A stretch of DNA of 13,694 nt from Acidobacteriaceae bacterium (GCA_003156495.1 PMHC01000200.1:1-13694); one strand, 5' to 3'; shown: positions 6,942 to 13,611, counted from the first letter of the stretch. Notes: generated from the letters alone by a model not told the origin. Numbers and translations: made by a program.

Positions 6942-9539
6942 GAACTCCCAGTGCACCCCCAGCAGTACGTTGTTAGCGTGGAAGTTTCTGGGCGCGGTAA
7001 GCCCCGAGGAGGATTCAGTCATGCCCGTAGGATAAGCGGTGATTGAGGAACAAGGAACCACCGTGGCCGTCATGCTCGTCGCATAGCTGCAATACTGCGC
7101 GCCGGAGGCTCCGCCCTCGCCGTAGCCGTAGAAGTTATACTCGGCCTTCCAGCTCCAGCCCGGACGCATCGTCCAGGCGAAGTTCAGATAAGGCGACTGA
7201 TAAGTGGAAACCAGCGAACCGTTCACATCGCGGGCGTCGTTAAAAAACCGGCTGCCGTTTACCGAACTGATGCGGTAACCGATGGTCGAGTGGATTTTGT
7301 CGACCGGAATCAGCGTCAATGCCGCCGATACATAATTCGTCGGCGCATCCATAAAGTCCTTGGCGAACCAGTCCACCAGCGTAGTGGTAGAGCCTCTGGC
7401 GTAGACGCCGGGGCAGACATTCGGCGCACCGGAGGCGGTCAGTGTGGCCGCACCGGGCAAGTTGCTCGCCGCGCCGCTGGTATAGCAGATATTGGTCGCC
7501 GTATAGACGTCGCTGTAGGCATAGTTAAAGTCAAACGAATAGTGCTCGTTCGGCGCCAGCATCGTGCCCAGGCTGATCACGCGGCTGTGATCGGAGTGGG
7601 CGATCTGTCCCTCGTAGAGATCGTCGCCGGCCGCAACCACCGCCTGATTATTGTTGGTGTTGTTGTGCCGTTCGCGGTCGTTAAAGGCTCCGGTGATCGT
7701 GACTCCGCGCCTCGGCCGATAGATGGTGTGGATACGATACTGCTGCGACTGCCGCGGGCTGACCGGCGTAAAGGCATTGTCGTCGTAGAAGATTCCAACG
7801 CTGCCGTTCAGCTCCCAATCCTTTGAAGGACGAAGGACCGCGTTGAAAATACCGCCGTTTTCGGTAATGGCGACCGTGCCGTTTACCGGGTCGGCCAGCG
7901 TGGTGGGAATCGGCCCGCCGTGCGGCGCGCCTTGGCCGATGTTGCGGTTGCTGTAACGATAAGTCAACGAGAATCGGGCCCGCGCCGTCGCGTCCCAACT
8001 CGCCGTCAGATTATTGACGATGAACTCCTGGCCATAATAATTCGGTGTCCAGGTGCCGTTGATGCCGTGAGGCAGCGCTTGCGTTCCCGGAGTCAGTTTG
8101 CCGGTGTAATTGACGGTCATGTTTCCGGCCGTCGAAGGCGTGGAAAGGGTGGAAGCCGCGGGAATATAGGAGTATCCGGGTTGCTGGATGCTGGAGTAGC
8201 TGGCCTGATCGGCGAGAGTGAAAATCTTGTTGGCCTGCCAGATCACGCCGAAATCGGCGCCGATCACCGAGCGATGGCCGGCCGCATAGCCGCCCGAATA
8301 AGTAATTGAGCGAACCGCTCCGCTTAGGCCCAGCACATTCTCGTAGTAGTTGGGCATGTGCATGTTGGCCAGCGTGTAGTGCACGTCGCCGTTCATGGTG
8401 AGGTTCTTGAGGCTGGAGCTTTGCAGGCGCACGGTCTCGGTGGGAATAAGAACGCGCGTGGGCTGCGTCCGCAGATAGCTGGTCACCACCGAGCAGGCCG
8501 CGTTAATAACCGGCAAGCCCCTCGCGCTCTGCGCCGATGAGAGGATAGTGTAATTCGACGAATTGGTGTAACCCGTACCCATGCTGGTGGTGTTGCAGGC
8601 GGCGATACCATAGGCTGTTTCGCTATCCCAGTTGCCCAGATCCGCTCGCGTGCCGTTTGCTTCCTGCGCCATAAAACCATTGGGATTCAGCGTAAAAAAC
8701 GAGTCCGCTTTGTAATGGGTCATTTGTTCTTCGAACGATAGCTTGGTTCCGTTCACCGGCTTCCAGTCGATCGCTCCTAAAAAATCGTCCGTGCTGTTGC
8801 GCTGATACTGTTGCAGCAGCGCGTCGTACTTGGCGATCGTATAACTTGGGCTCAGCGACGGCCCTTCGAAGGTATTATGCGAATACCCTACGCGATAGCT
8901 GAAGGGCGATAGCGGATAGAGCGTAAGGTTGGTATCGGTCATGCGGCGGACCGTATTGAACAGCACCGGCGATTGTTTGACCTGCGGCCAGGCAAGCGCG
9001 GCCGTTGTCGTGCCGCCGACCATATTGTTGATCGACACTCCGGTGGTGATGTTCGGGTTGCCCAGCAGGTCGTAATCGAAGTACTGACGGTCGCGGCGGA
9101 AGAGTCCCGAGAACTCATAGAGCTTGCCTTTTTCGGCGTCCACCTTGGAGAAAATATTCGGATCGCCGCCAAAGCCGCTGCCGAAAGCCTTCAGATGATC
9201 GACAAAGGGATTCTTCTTCTCCGGCAACGCATGCATATCGAGCGTTTCGCCCAGCACACGCGGACCGGATTGCATATTGACCAACGTGCTGTACATGGCT
9301 CCGCTGCCCGTTAAGCCTGACATCCGACCGCCCAAATCGATGGAATGATGGGCGGCATATCCCTCCGGCACCGTCATCTTTTCAGTGGGCGCCGGAGGGG
9401 GGGAAGCCGGGGTTTGAGCACAAACTATTCCCGTCATCGACAGAAGAATCGTTATTCCTGCGCTCGCGGCGATCTGTTGCATTCTAACGGAAGTGCGCCA
9501 TGAGCTGGACAGCCAAGAGAACCAGCCAATCTTGTTCAT
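6939..9539 (-). CDS. MtrB/PioB-like outer-membrane beta-barrel of an electron conduit
   Basis: The product has 866 residues from ATG 9539, with GAGG about 6 nt upstream. A long N-terminus carries the signal peptide (hydrophobic 26-40, ending VCAQT). Met20 is an alternative start but lacks a ribosome site. The mature part is rich in alternating aromatic/polar strands, Tyr, Asn and Thr. It ends in VHWEF, and a terminal Phe is the classical BAM-recognition signal. There is no haem motif. MtrB/PioB proteins are porins that sheathe a decahaem cytochrome so electrons can cross the outer membrane. This assignment rests on barrel character plus position: the gene lies 112 bp after the decahaem gene and before two more cytochromes. 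It is longer than Shewanella MtrB (about 700 residues) and lacks the CXXC near the mature N-terminus of that protein. It could instead be another conduit porin class. Confidence 0.75.
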   Translation of the reverse strand: MNKIGWFSWLSSSWRTSVRMQQIAASAGITILLSMTGIVCAQTPASPPPAPTEKMTVPEGYAAHHSIDLGGRMSGLTGSGAMYSTLVNMQSGPRVLGETLDMHALPEKKNPFVDHLKAFGSGFGGDPNIFSKVDAEKGKLYEFSGLFRRDRQYFDYDLLGNPNITTGVSINNMVGGTTTAALAWPQVKQSPVLFNTVRRMTDTNLTLYPLSPFSYRVGYSHNTFEGPSLSPSYTIAKYDALLQQYQRNSTDDFLGAIDWKPVNGTKLSFEEQMTHYKADSFFTLNPNGFMAQEANGTRADLGNWDSETAYGIAACNTTSMGTGYTNSSNYTILSSAQSARGLPVINAACSVVTSYLRTQPTRVLIPTETVRLQSSSLKNLTMNGDVHYTLANMHMPNYYENVLGLSGAVRSITYSGGYAAGHRSVIGADFGVIWQANKIFTLADQASYSSIQQPGYSYIPAASTLSTPSTAGNMTVNYTGKLTPGTQALPHGINGTWTPNYYGQEFIVNNLTASWDATARARFSLTYRYSNRNIGQGAPHGGPIPTTLADPVNGTVAITENGGIFNAVLRPSKDWELNGSVGIFYDDNAFTPVSPRQSQQYRIHTIYRPRRGVTITGAFNDRERHNNTNNNQAVVAAGDDLYEGQIAHSDHSRVISLGTMLAPNEHYSFDFNYAYSDVYTATNICYTSGAASNLPGAATLTASGAPNVCPGVYARGSTTTLVDWFAKDFMDAPTNYVSAALTLIPVDKIHSTIGYRISSVNGSRFFNDARDVNGSLVSTYQSPYLNFAWTMRPGWSWKAEYNFYGYGEGGASGAQYCSYATSMTATVVPCSSITAYPTGMTESSSGLTAPRNFHANNVLLGVHWEF

Positions 9540-9606
9540 GTAAAGCCTCGCTCAAAGAAACGTTGCTTACATCGAAACCTGAAATCCGGCAGGCAAAACC
9601 GGATTT

Positions 9607-9643
9607 GGGCCGCGCCATCGCTTCGGTCGGGGAGGACGCGGCC
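9607..9643 (-). other. Intercistronic hairpin between decahaem and barrel genes
   Basis: GGCCGCG (9608-9614) and CGCGGCC (9637-9643) form a 7-bp GC stem with a 22-nt loop, starting 8 nt past the decahaem stop codon. In minus-strand RNA only a short U-run (GGTTTTGCC) follows, several bases away. It may be a leaky terminator or an mRNA-stabilising structure that keeps decahaem expression above that of the porin. Confidence 0.4.
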
Positions 9644-9651
9644 GGCCCCTT

Positions 9652-10608
9652 TTAACGAATGAAGGCCTGACTGACATTCGACCCGTGAACCATGGTGTGG
9701 CAGCTGATGCAGGGCGTCGCCGAAGCCGATCCGGCGTCGATCCCATGAACAGTAGCCGCGGCGACCGGGCTGTGGCATTGATTGCACAGTGTGCTGATCG
9801 TCGGCATGTTCAACATGCGGGCGTTTTGCGAGCCGTGCGGCGTGTGGCAGGCCATGCAACCTTCGGCCTTGACCGGCGCGTGCTCAAAGACGAACGGACC
9901 GCGCACCTCGGTGTGGCATCTGGTGCAGATCGCGTTCTGGTCGGCGGTGGATTTGAGATTGTTCTCTTCGAAGGTGCCATGCACGTCGTGGCAGTCGCTA
10001 CATTGAATCAGCCCTTCGTTCACTTTGTGATGAAAGGGCATGGCGAACTGCGGCTTGGTGTCAGTGTGGCACTGGAAGCAAAGTCCGGGCTGCGCCGCCT
10101 TCAGCAGAGGCTCCTCTTTGCTGTTGTGAATGTCATGACAACTGATGCAGCCGACGCCGGCTTTGGCGTGGGGCGAGCGCGCAAAGTTCGGATGCGCTCC
10201 GGCATGACAGCTCAAGCACTTTTCATCAACATCCTTCGTCGCGGCCTTGGCGGGATCGAAGATTTTAGTGGTGTCGCCGCCCCCGGCCACATGCTCGCCG
10301 CCCGGCCCATGACAGCTTTCGCAAGTCACGTTGCCGTTGCCGTGCATCAGGGCCATTTTGGTGTGAGGATTGGAGGCAAAACCCTTGGCGACCGCTTCAT
10401 GGCAGGTGGCGCAGCTCTCGGCGCCTACAAAATCGACATGCGCGGCGTCTTTGGCCGGCGTTTCGGAGCCTGGGGCTCCCGATGCAGCCAGCGACGTAGC
10501 GCAGAAAACACCCGCGCCCAGCAGAAACGTCAAAACAACTCGCAGCCCCGGCAGCTTCACCGGGATCGCATCGATCACTCCATGCGTTACCGGCCCATTT
10601 GCATGCAT
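9652..10608 (-). CDS. Periplasmic decahaem cytochrome c, MtrA/DmsE/PioA type
   Basis: The product has 318 residues from ATG 10608, chosen because AAAGGCGG lies 7 nt upstream and a signal peptide follows (hydrophobic 21-42). The frame stays open to 10755, but that extension has no secretion signal at its front. Ten CXXCH motifs start at residues 66, 96, 131, 154, 177, 203, 228, 251, 275 and 300. The even spacing is that of the MtrA/DmsE family, and CESCHGPGGEH (96-106) is typical. These proteins insert into an MtrB-type barrel and carry electrons through the outer membrane on a haem wire. Length fits the family (about 300-330). It is the first gene of the operon, followed by its barrel. No lipobox is seen, so it should be soluble or barrel-bound. 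Regulation is probably by the divergent Crp/Fnr protein through the palindromes upstream. Confidence 0.92.
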   Translation of the reverse strand: MHANGPVTHGVIDAIPVKLPGLRVVLTFLLGAGVFCATSLAASGAPGSETPAKDAAHVDFVGAESCATCHEAVAKGFASNPHTKMALMHGNGNVTCESCHGPGGEHVAGGGDTTKIFDPAKAATKDVDEKCLSCHAGAHPNFARSPHAKAGVGCISCHDIHNSKEEPLLKAAQPGLCFQCHTDTKPQFAMPFHHKVNEGLIQCSDCHDVHGTFEENNLKSTADQNAICTRCHTEVRGPFVFEHAPVKAEGCMACHTPHGSQNARMLNMPTISTLCNQCHSPVAAATVHGIDAGSASATPCISCHTMVHGSNVSQAFIR

Positions 10609-10740
10609 GAGATACCGCCTTTGAGGAACTCGCTGGCAGATCCGGGACTCAACCACAGAAGCCCTACTGGCTGATAAATGACAATGCAGGAGCCTTTTGT
10701 GTCCGTTCGCACCTACTTGGGCCGCCTGTGCACACGCCGG

Positions 10741-10756
10741 CGTGCGTAACGTCACG
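10741..10756. promoter_or_regulatory. Weak CRP/FNR-family site (third copy)
   Basis: CGTGCGTAACGTCACG fits GTGA-N6-TCAC with one mismatch (GTGC). Its centre is 54 bp from the 10795 site. It overlaps the end of the CACGCCGGCGTG palindrome. It gains weight only from its two better neighbours. Confidence 0.35.
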
Positions 10757-10794
10757 ATACGGAGGAGAGCGTACGTTTTTTAATTCGTACAATC

Positions 10795-10810
10795 TGTGAC
10801 TTCTGTCACG
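10795..10810. promoter_or_regulatory. CRP/FNR-family operator, site A
   Basis: TGTGACTTCTGTCACG matches TGTGA-N6-TCACA at nine of ten positions, with GTGAC/GTCAC arms perfectly inverted. Its centre is about 195 bp upstream of the decahaem start codon. The divergent regulator has the recognition-helix residues R-E-x-x-x-R that contact GTGA in E. coli CRP. Confidence 0.65.
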
Positions 10811-10909
10811 AATGTTGCGGTTGATCTGTAAATGCAAAGTTGATGGCCTTCAAAAAAATTACAATTTGCTTTGCGAATGCGGATATTTATTCGCCATTTG
10901 CCGCCTTCA

Positions 10910-10925
10910 GGTGAGCCTCATCACA
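10910..10925. promoter_or_regulatory. CRP/FNR-family operator, site B
   Basis: GGTGAGCCTCATCACA matches TGTGA-N6-TCACA at nine of ten positions. Its centre is 115 bp from site A, close to 11 helical turns, so both face the same side of the DNA. It lies about 158 bp upstream of the regulator's ATG and may serve autoregulation. Confidence 0.6.
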
Positions 10926-11082
10926 TCCAAAGCCGATCCCATTCAAGCAAACTTTAAAAAAATAGAGAGAATCCTCCATTTTTGGGGATACGTTTTATTC
11001 TCAACTTCAGCTCGCTCAAGGAGTTCGAGCTTGAAAAATTGTGGAGGCATGGCACCGCATCGGAATCAATTGGGGCAATACG

Positions 11083-11835
11083 ATGGCGGAGACAGAGATT
11101 TCGGTAGTCGAGCAGCCTCGGTCAAAGCAGTTGGACCGGCAGGCGCCGCTGGGTTGCGCCGCCTGCGCCAATCGCCGGCCCGGATGGTTTTGCTCGTTAG
11201 GTAGCGCCGTTCTGGCCGAGCTGGAACTGGTCACCAGCACCATCTCATTGCCCGCGCAGGCCGCCTTATTCTCCCAGGGTGAAGAATCCCGCTGCCTTTA
11301 TCTGATTTGCGACGGTTACCTCAAGCTGACCGCCGGACGCTCCGACGGCCGTCACATGATCGTTCGCGTCGCCGGCCCAGGCTCCGTGCTGGGGCTCTAT
11401 GCCCTGCTTTCGCATGGCGTTTACGAGGTCTCGGCCGAATCGCTGACAGCGGCGCAGTTGCGCCCGGTTGAGCGCGGGCGTTTCCTCAACTTTTTGAGCA
11501 GCCACAAAGAAGCCCAACAGCGCGCCGTACAGTGCATCTGCCAGGAGTACCGCTTCGCCCTGCAGGATGCCTGCCGCATCGCGCTGGCCGACACGGTCGC
11601 CGCGCGGCTGGCCCGCCTGCTGGTCGAGCTGGCCCATCAGATCGGCGAGCAAACCGATGACGGCCAGTACCACTTCCCCCTTCTGCTGACTCACGAAGAG
11701 TTGGCCTCGATGACCTGCACCACGCGCGAGACCGTTACCCGCACCCTGGGCCAATTCCGCAAAGACGGCTGGATTGCGATCGAAGACTCGATGGTTACGC
11801 TGCACTCGCTTGACCGGCTGCAAGAGACAGCTTAG
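11083..11835 (+). CDS. Crp/Fnr-family transcription regulator with N-terminal Cys cluster
   Basis: The product has 250 residues from ATG 11083, with a weak GGGG site about 8 nt upstream. An in-frame GTG at 11041 is possible but has no ribosome site. Parts: N-terminal cysteines C25-x2-C28-x8-C37; cyclic-nucleotide-type beta-roll (about 45-135); dimer helix (about 136-185); winged helix (about 200-245) with THEELASMTCTTRETVTRTL (203-221). Residues R215, E216 and R220 match R180, E181 and R185 of CRP, which read TGTGA. The CRP cAMP pocket (GEL...RS) is replaced by GLYALLSHGVYE, so cAMP is unlikely. The cysteine cluster resembles the Fe-S cluster ligands of FNR (C20, C23, C29). FNR's fourth ligand (C122) has no Cys at the aligned site, although other cysteines exist. 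It probably controls the divergent cytochrome operon in response to redox state or oxygen; that is inference. Confidence 0.9.
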   Translation: MAETEISVVEQPRSKQLDRQAPLGCAACANRRPGWFCSLGSAVLAELELVTSTISLPAQAALFSQGEESRCLYLICDGYLKLTAGRSDGRHMIVRVAGPGSVLGLYALLSHGVYEVSAESLTAAQLRPVERGRFLNFLSSHKEAQQRAVQCICQEYRFALQDACRIALADTVAARLARLLVELAHQIGEQTDDGQYHFPLLLTHEELASMTCTTRETVTRTLGQFRKDGWIAIEDSMVTLHSLDRLQETA

Positions 11836-11937
11836 GACTTTGCCGCTGTTTTCGCTTTCCTTTGCCCCATCGATCGAGTCCAAAGCGCTATGATGCTTGC
11901 TGAAGCCCTCCATTCCGGGTTGGAGTCGACACTGCAC

Positions 11938-12498
11938 ATGAGCCGCTTTTTTATCTGTATTTTTGTCGCTGTTTTTGCTTCGGACGTTGCCGTCGCCCAA
12001 AATTCCGCCTCTGCTCCGGCCGTCGCGCCGGGCGTAACCTCGGCGGCCAGCACCGATGTGACCCAATTTCAGAAAATCGAAGACAGTTGGTCCAACGCCG
12101 TCAACCGGCATGACCAGTACAGCCTCGAGCTGGTGCTCTCGCCCTTGTTCATCGATGTCTCGGCCCAGGGCGATGTCACTACGCGCAATCAGCAGGTGGT
12201 CCAGGTCATCAACGGCGAAGATAAAACGGTCTCGATAGAGCAGAAAGTCATCACCGTGCGCATGTTGGGCGATATCGCCGTCGCCAACGGCACCTACACC
12301 CTGCATCACAAGGTCGGTTCCGCGCCCGTGGACGAAAAAGGCGTCTTCACCCACGTTTTCGAGAAGGTGCGAGGCGGCTGGATGTGCATCAATTCCCAGC
12401 GCACCGTACTGCGCCAGGATGTGAATACAAAGCAGAAAAAGTCGTCAAATTCCTCTGATCCATTCCATATTCCCTTGTTTTCAAAGGGGAATAAATGA
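11938..12498 (+). CDS. Secreted DUF4440/NTF2-like (SnoaL-like) protein
   Basis: The product has 186 residues from ATG 11938, chosen because a signal peptide follows at once (MSRFFICIFVAVFASDVAVA, cleaved before QNSAS). Upstream in-frame ATGs at 11890 and 11893 would bury it. GGAG lies 12 nt upstream, a loose ribosome site. The domain from about residue 40 to 160 has the NTF2-like pattern: a helix (FQKIEDSWSNAVNRHD), LVLSPLFIDVSAQG, then strands VRMLGDIAVANGTYTLH and FTHVFEKVRGGWMCINSQ. This fold makes a small cone-shaped pocket, and many secreted members have no known substrate. The tail (about 161-186) is Ser/Lys-rich. It starts 102 bp after the regulator on the same strand, so it may be co-transcribed. 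Nothing ties it to electron transfer, and its function is unknown. Confidence 0.75.
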   Translation: MSRFFICIFVAVFASDVAVAQNSASAPAVAPGVTSAASTDVTQFQKIEDSWSNAVNRHDQYSLELVLSPLFIDVSAQGDVTTRNQQVVQVINGEDKTVSIEQKVITVRMLGDIAVANGTYTLHHKVGSAPVDEKGVFTHVFEKVRGGWMCINSQRTVLRQDVNTKQKKSSNSSDPFHIPLFSKGNK

Positions 12499-12540
12499 CC
12501 GCAATAAAAAACACAATGGTGTAGTGGAAACACGGGTGTC

Positions 12541-12578
12541 CCACCTTCGCTGTCCGCCATGGCGGACAGCGAAGGTGG
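12541..12578. repeat. Perfect 38-bp palindrome between convergent genes
   Basis: Each 19-base arm starts CCACCTTCGC and ends GTCCGCCA at the centre. The arms are exact inverse complements with no spacer (symmetry at 12559/12560). It lies 42 bp past the DUF4440 stop and 42 bp before the thioredoxin-like stop, a position suited to a bidirectional terminator, but neither side has a U-tract. The flanking GGGTGTCCCACC...GGTGG style recalls interspersed intergenic palindromes of Acidobacteriota, from memory. Confidence 0.7.
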
Positions 12579-12620
12579 ATTGGAAAGAACTCCACACTTT
12601 ACAGCAACGGTGAAAATGCA

Positions 12621-13115
12621 CTAACACCGAGCCGCAACCACCGGGCAGGGCGCCGCCTGGCGCCAATGCACCAAAAATCCGGTTACCGACGAGGACTGCA
12701 TCCTGCTCATGGCCTCGAACTCGCCATTCTTCTGGCTGTAGAGCAATTTGCCGTGCTCGCTCAGAACGGCCAGCGCCGGCACGCCGCGATGCAAAGGAAC
12801 GCCGTAACGCGCTGCCAGATCGAGATTGGCGTCCATGTGCCCGATGTTGATGTGCACCAGCACAAAGCCGGCGTCGAGCAGCGGTTTATTGTGTGCGTCG
12901 TGAAAGTAGAGATCGAGCATCTGGCAGTCAGGACACCAATCGCCGCCAAAATCCAGCAGAATGCGCCGGTGCGTGGCTGCTGCGCTCTTCAGCGCGGCGG
13001 CCAGATCCGCCTTGGCCTGCTCCGGCGGGGGATAGATTTGGTGTGCGGCGGGCCGCGCCGCGCTCACACCGAGCAACAGCAGCGCCACAGCCGCGAATCG
13101 ACTGAATATTTTCAT
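12621..13115 (-). CDS. Secreted thioredoxin-like protein (WCPDC active site)
   Basis: The product has 164 residues from ATG 13115, with GGAGG 8 nt upstream. A GTG at 13130 in the same frame overlaps that ribosome site and is less likely. Signal peptide about 1-24 (MKIFSRFAAVALLLLGVSAA). Thioredoxin fold about 35-150: strand ILLDFGGDW (52-60), then CPDC (61-64) in place of thioredoxin's CGPC. The cis-proline is in GVPAL (Pro113), preceded by the helix LAARYGV. The phrase KPLLDAGFVLVHINIG follows the thioredoxin_7/DsbD-gamma-like pattern. It should act outside the cytoplasm as a thiol-disulphide reductase or isomerase. Such proteins may help cytochrome c maturation, but no maturation gene is visible here. 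Two further cysteines lie near the C-terminus (157, 164). It is divergent from tatA and convergent with the DUF4440 gene. Confidence 0.86.
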   Translation of the reverse strand: MKIFSRFAAVALLLLGVSAARPAAHQIYPPPEQAKADLAAALKSAAATHRRILLDFGGDWCPDCQMLDLYFHDAHNKPLLDAGFVLVHINIGHMDANLDLAARYGVPLHRGVPALAVLSEHGKLLYSQKNGEFEAMSRMQSSSVTGFLVHWRQAAPCPVVAARC

Positions 13116-13152
13116 TGAAGTGACCTCCACTTCTCCTTCTAGTCTGCCACAA

Positions 13153-13166
13153 TCGTCAATTGACGA
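13153..13166. promoter_or_regulatory. Perfect 14-bp palindrome in the thioredoxin-tatA divergent region
   Basis: TCGTCAATTGACGA is perfectly self-complementary. It is about 38 bp upstream of the thioredoxin-like start and 95 bp upstream of tatA. It contains TTGACG on both strands, which could be a -35 box, but I see no good -10 at the right spacing. It could be an operator for a dimeric regulator; the binder is unknown. Confidence 0.35.
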
Positions 13167-13223
13167 AAGCGGCCAGGCTCTCGGCGGCTGCGTGTTTGTG
13201 CGACAATAGAACCTTGAAAATAT

Positions 13224-13252
13224 GCGCGCGGAGCACTTCGGAGCGCGCGGAG
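13224..13252 (+). promoter_or_regulatory. GC-rich leader repeat overlapping the tatA ribosome-binding site
   Basis: GCGCGCGGAG occurs twice as a direct repeat (13224-13233 and 13243-13252). Because GCGCGC is self-complementary, the copies can also pair around a 13-nt loop. The second copy includes the GGAG of the tatA ribosome site, so folding could hide it. This is an inference from sequence only. Confidence 0.3.
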
Positions 13253-13261
13253 GATGGGGTT

Positions 13262-13603
13262 ATGTTTGGAGATTTATTACAGCCCACGCACCTGATTATT
13301 ATTGCCGTCTTGCTGCTGCTGCTCTACGGCGCCAAGCGCCTGCCGGAGCTGGGCAAGGGCTTGGGCGAAGGTTTGAGGGGCTTTAAAGAGGGCGTAAAGG
13401 GAATCGCAGATCCGGTGCCGCCGGCTCCGGTACAACAGGCCGCCGTCAACGCCGCTCCTTCCATCGCCGGCAAAGCGAACTATCGCTGCCCGAACTGTAA
13501 AAATATTTTCTCGGCAAACGCGCCAAATCCGAATGCCGCGGACGAAAAGGGCTTTTGCCCTGAATGCGGAAGCAAGTTCGATAAAAAGTCGGCTCTGATT
13601 TAG
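13262..13603 (+). CDS. tatA: Sec-independent translocase subunit TatA with C-terminal zinc ribbon
   Basis: The product has 113 residues from ATG 13262, with GGAGG 8 nt upstream. The N-terminus is a standard TatA: membrane helix about 8-23 (THLIIIAVLLLLLYGAK), hinge, then the amphipathic helix LPELGKGLGEGLRGFKEGVK (27-46) with the conserved Phe-Lys. TatA forms the pore through which folded, twin-arginine-tagged proteins cross the inner membrane. A Pro/Ala linker (about 50-72) leads to YRCPNC (C76, C79) and FCPEC (C99, C102), a four-cysteine zinc ribbon on the cytoplasmic side. This tail is absent from ordinary TatA. It stands alone without tatB or tatC in view. Since many Tat substrates carry metal cofactors, a sensing or docking role for the ribbon is possible but unproven. 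Confidence 0.9.
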   Translation: MFGDLLQPTHLIIIAVLLLLLYGAKRLPELGKGLGEGLRGFKEGVKGIADPVPPAPVQQAAVNAAPSIAGKANYRCPNCKNIFSANAPNPNAADEKGFCPECGSKFDKKSALI

Positions 13604-13611
13604 CAAGGAAG

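Larger units (their letters stand above)
10609..11082. other. 474-bp divergent regulatory region
   Basis: This is the only long gene-free stretch. It separates the decahaem operon from the Crp/Fnr gene. It is markedly AT-richer around 10771-11035 than the flanking genes. It holds two CRP-type palindromes (10795, 10910) and a weaker one (10741). It also holds adjacent palindromes TGTGCACA (10727-10734) and CACGCCGGCGTG (10733-10744), and GTACG/CGTAC arms at 10771-10775/10786-10790. The decahaem mRNA probably has a leader of 100 nt or more. I could not place convincing -35/-10 boxes on either strand. A frame open from 10812 has no ribosome site and overlaps the regulator gene, so I do not call it a gene. 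Confidence 0.7.

Noticed and set aside
9685..10674. 329-codon open frame on the plus strand opposite the decahaem gene
   Set aside because: It is opposite ten in-frame CXXCH motifs on the minus strand; the plus translation has no domain, signal or ribosome site.
10609..10755. N-terminal 49-residue extension of the decahaem protein
   Set aside because: It would place the signal peptide about 70 residues inside the protein; ATG 10608 has a good ribosome site and a normal signal peptide.
10812..11204. 130-codon plus-strand frame with several Cys in the divergent region
   Set aside because: No ribosome site at its ATG, the last third overlaps the regulator in another frame, and the AT-rich part looks like promoter DNA. 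The Cys spacing is not a known motif.
11266..12354. 362-codon minus-strand frame across the regulator and DUF4440 genes
   Set aside because: Both plus-strand proteins have clear domains, and this frame bridges two genes and their gap, as an antisense shadow would.
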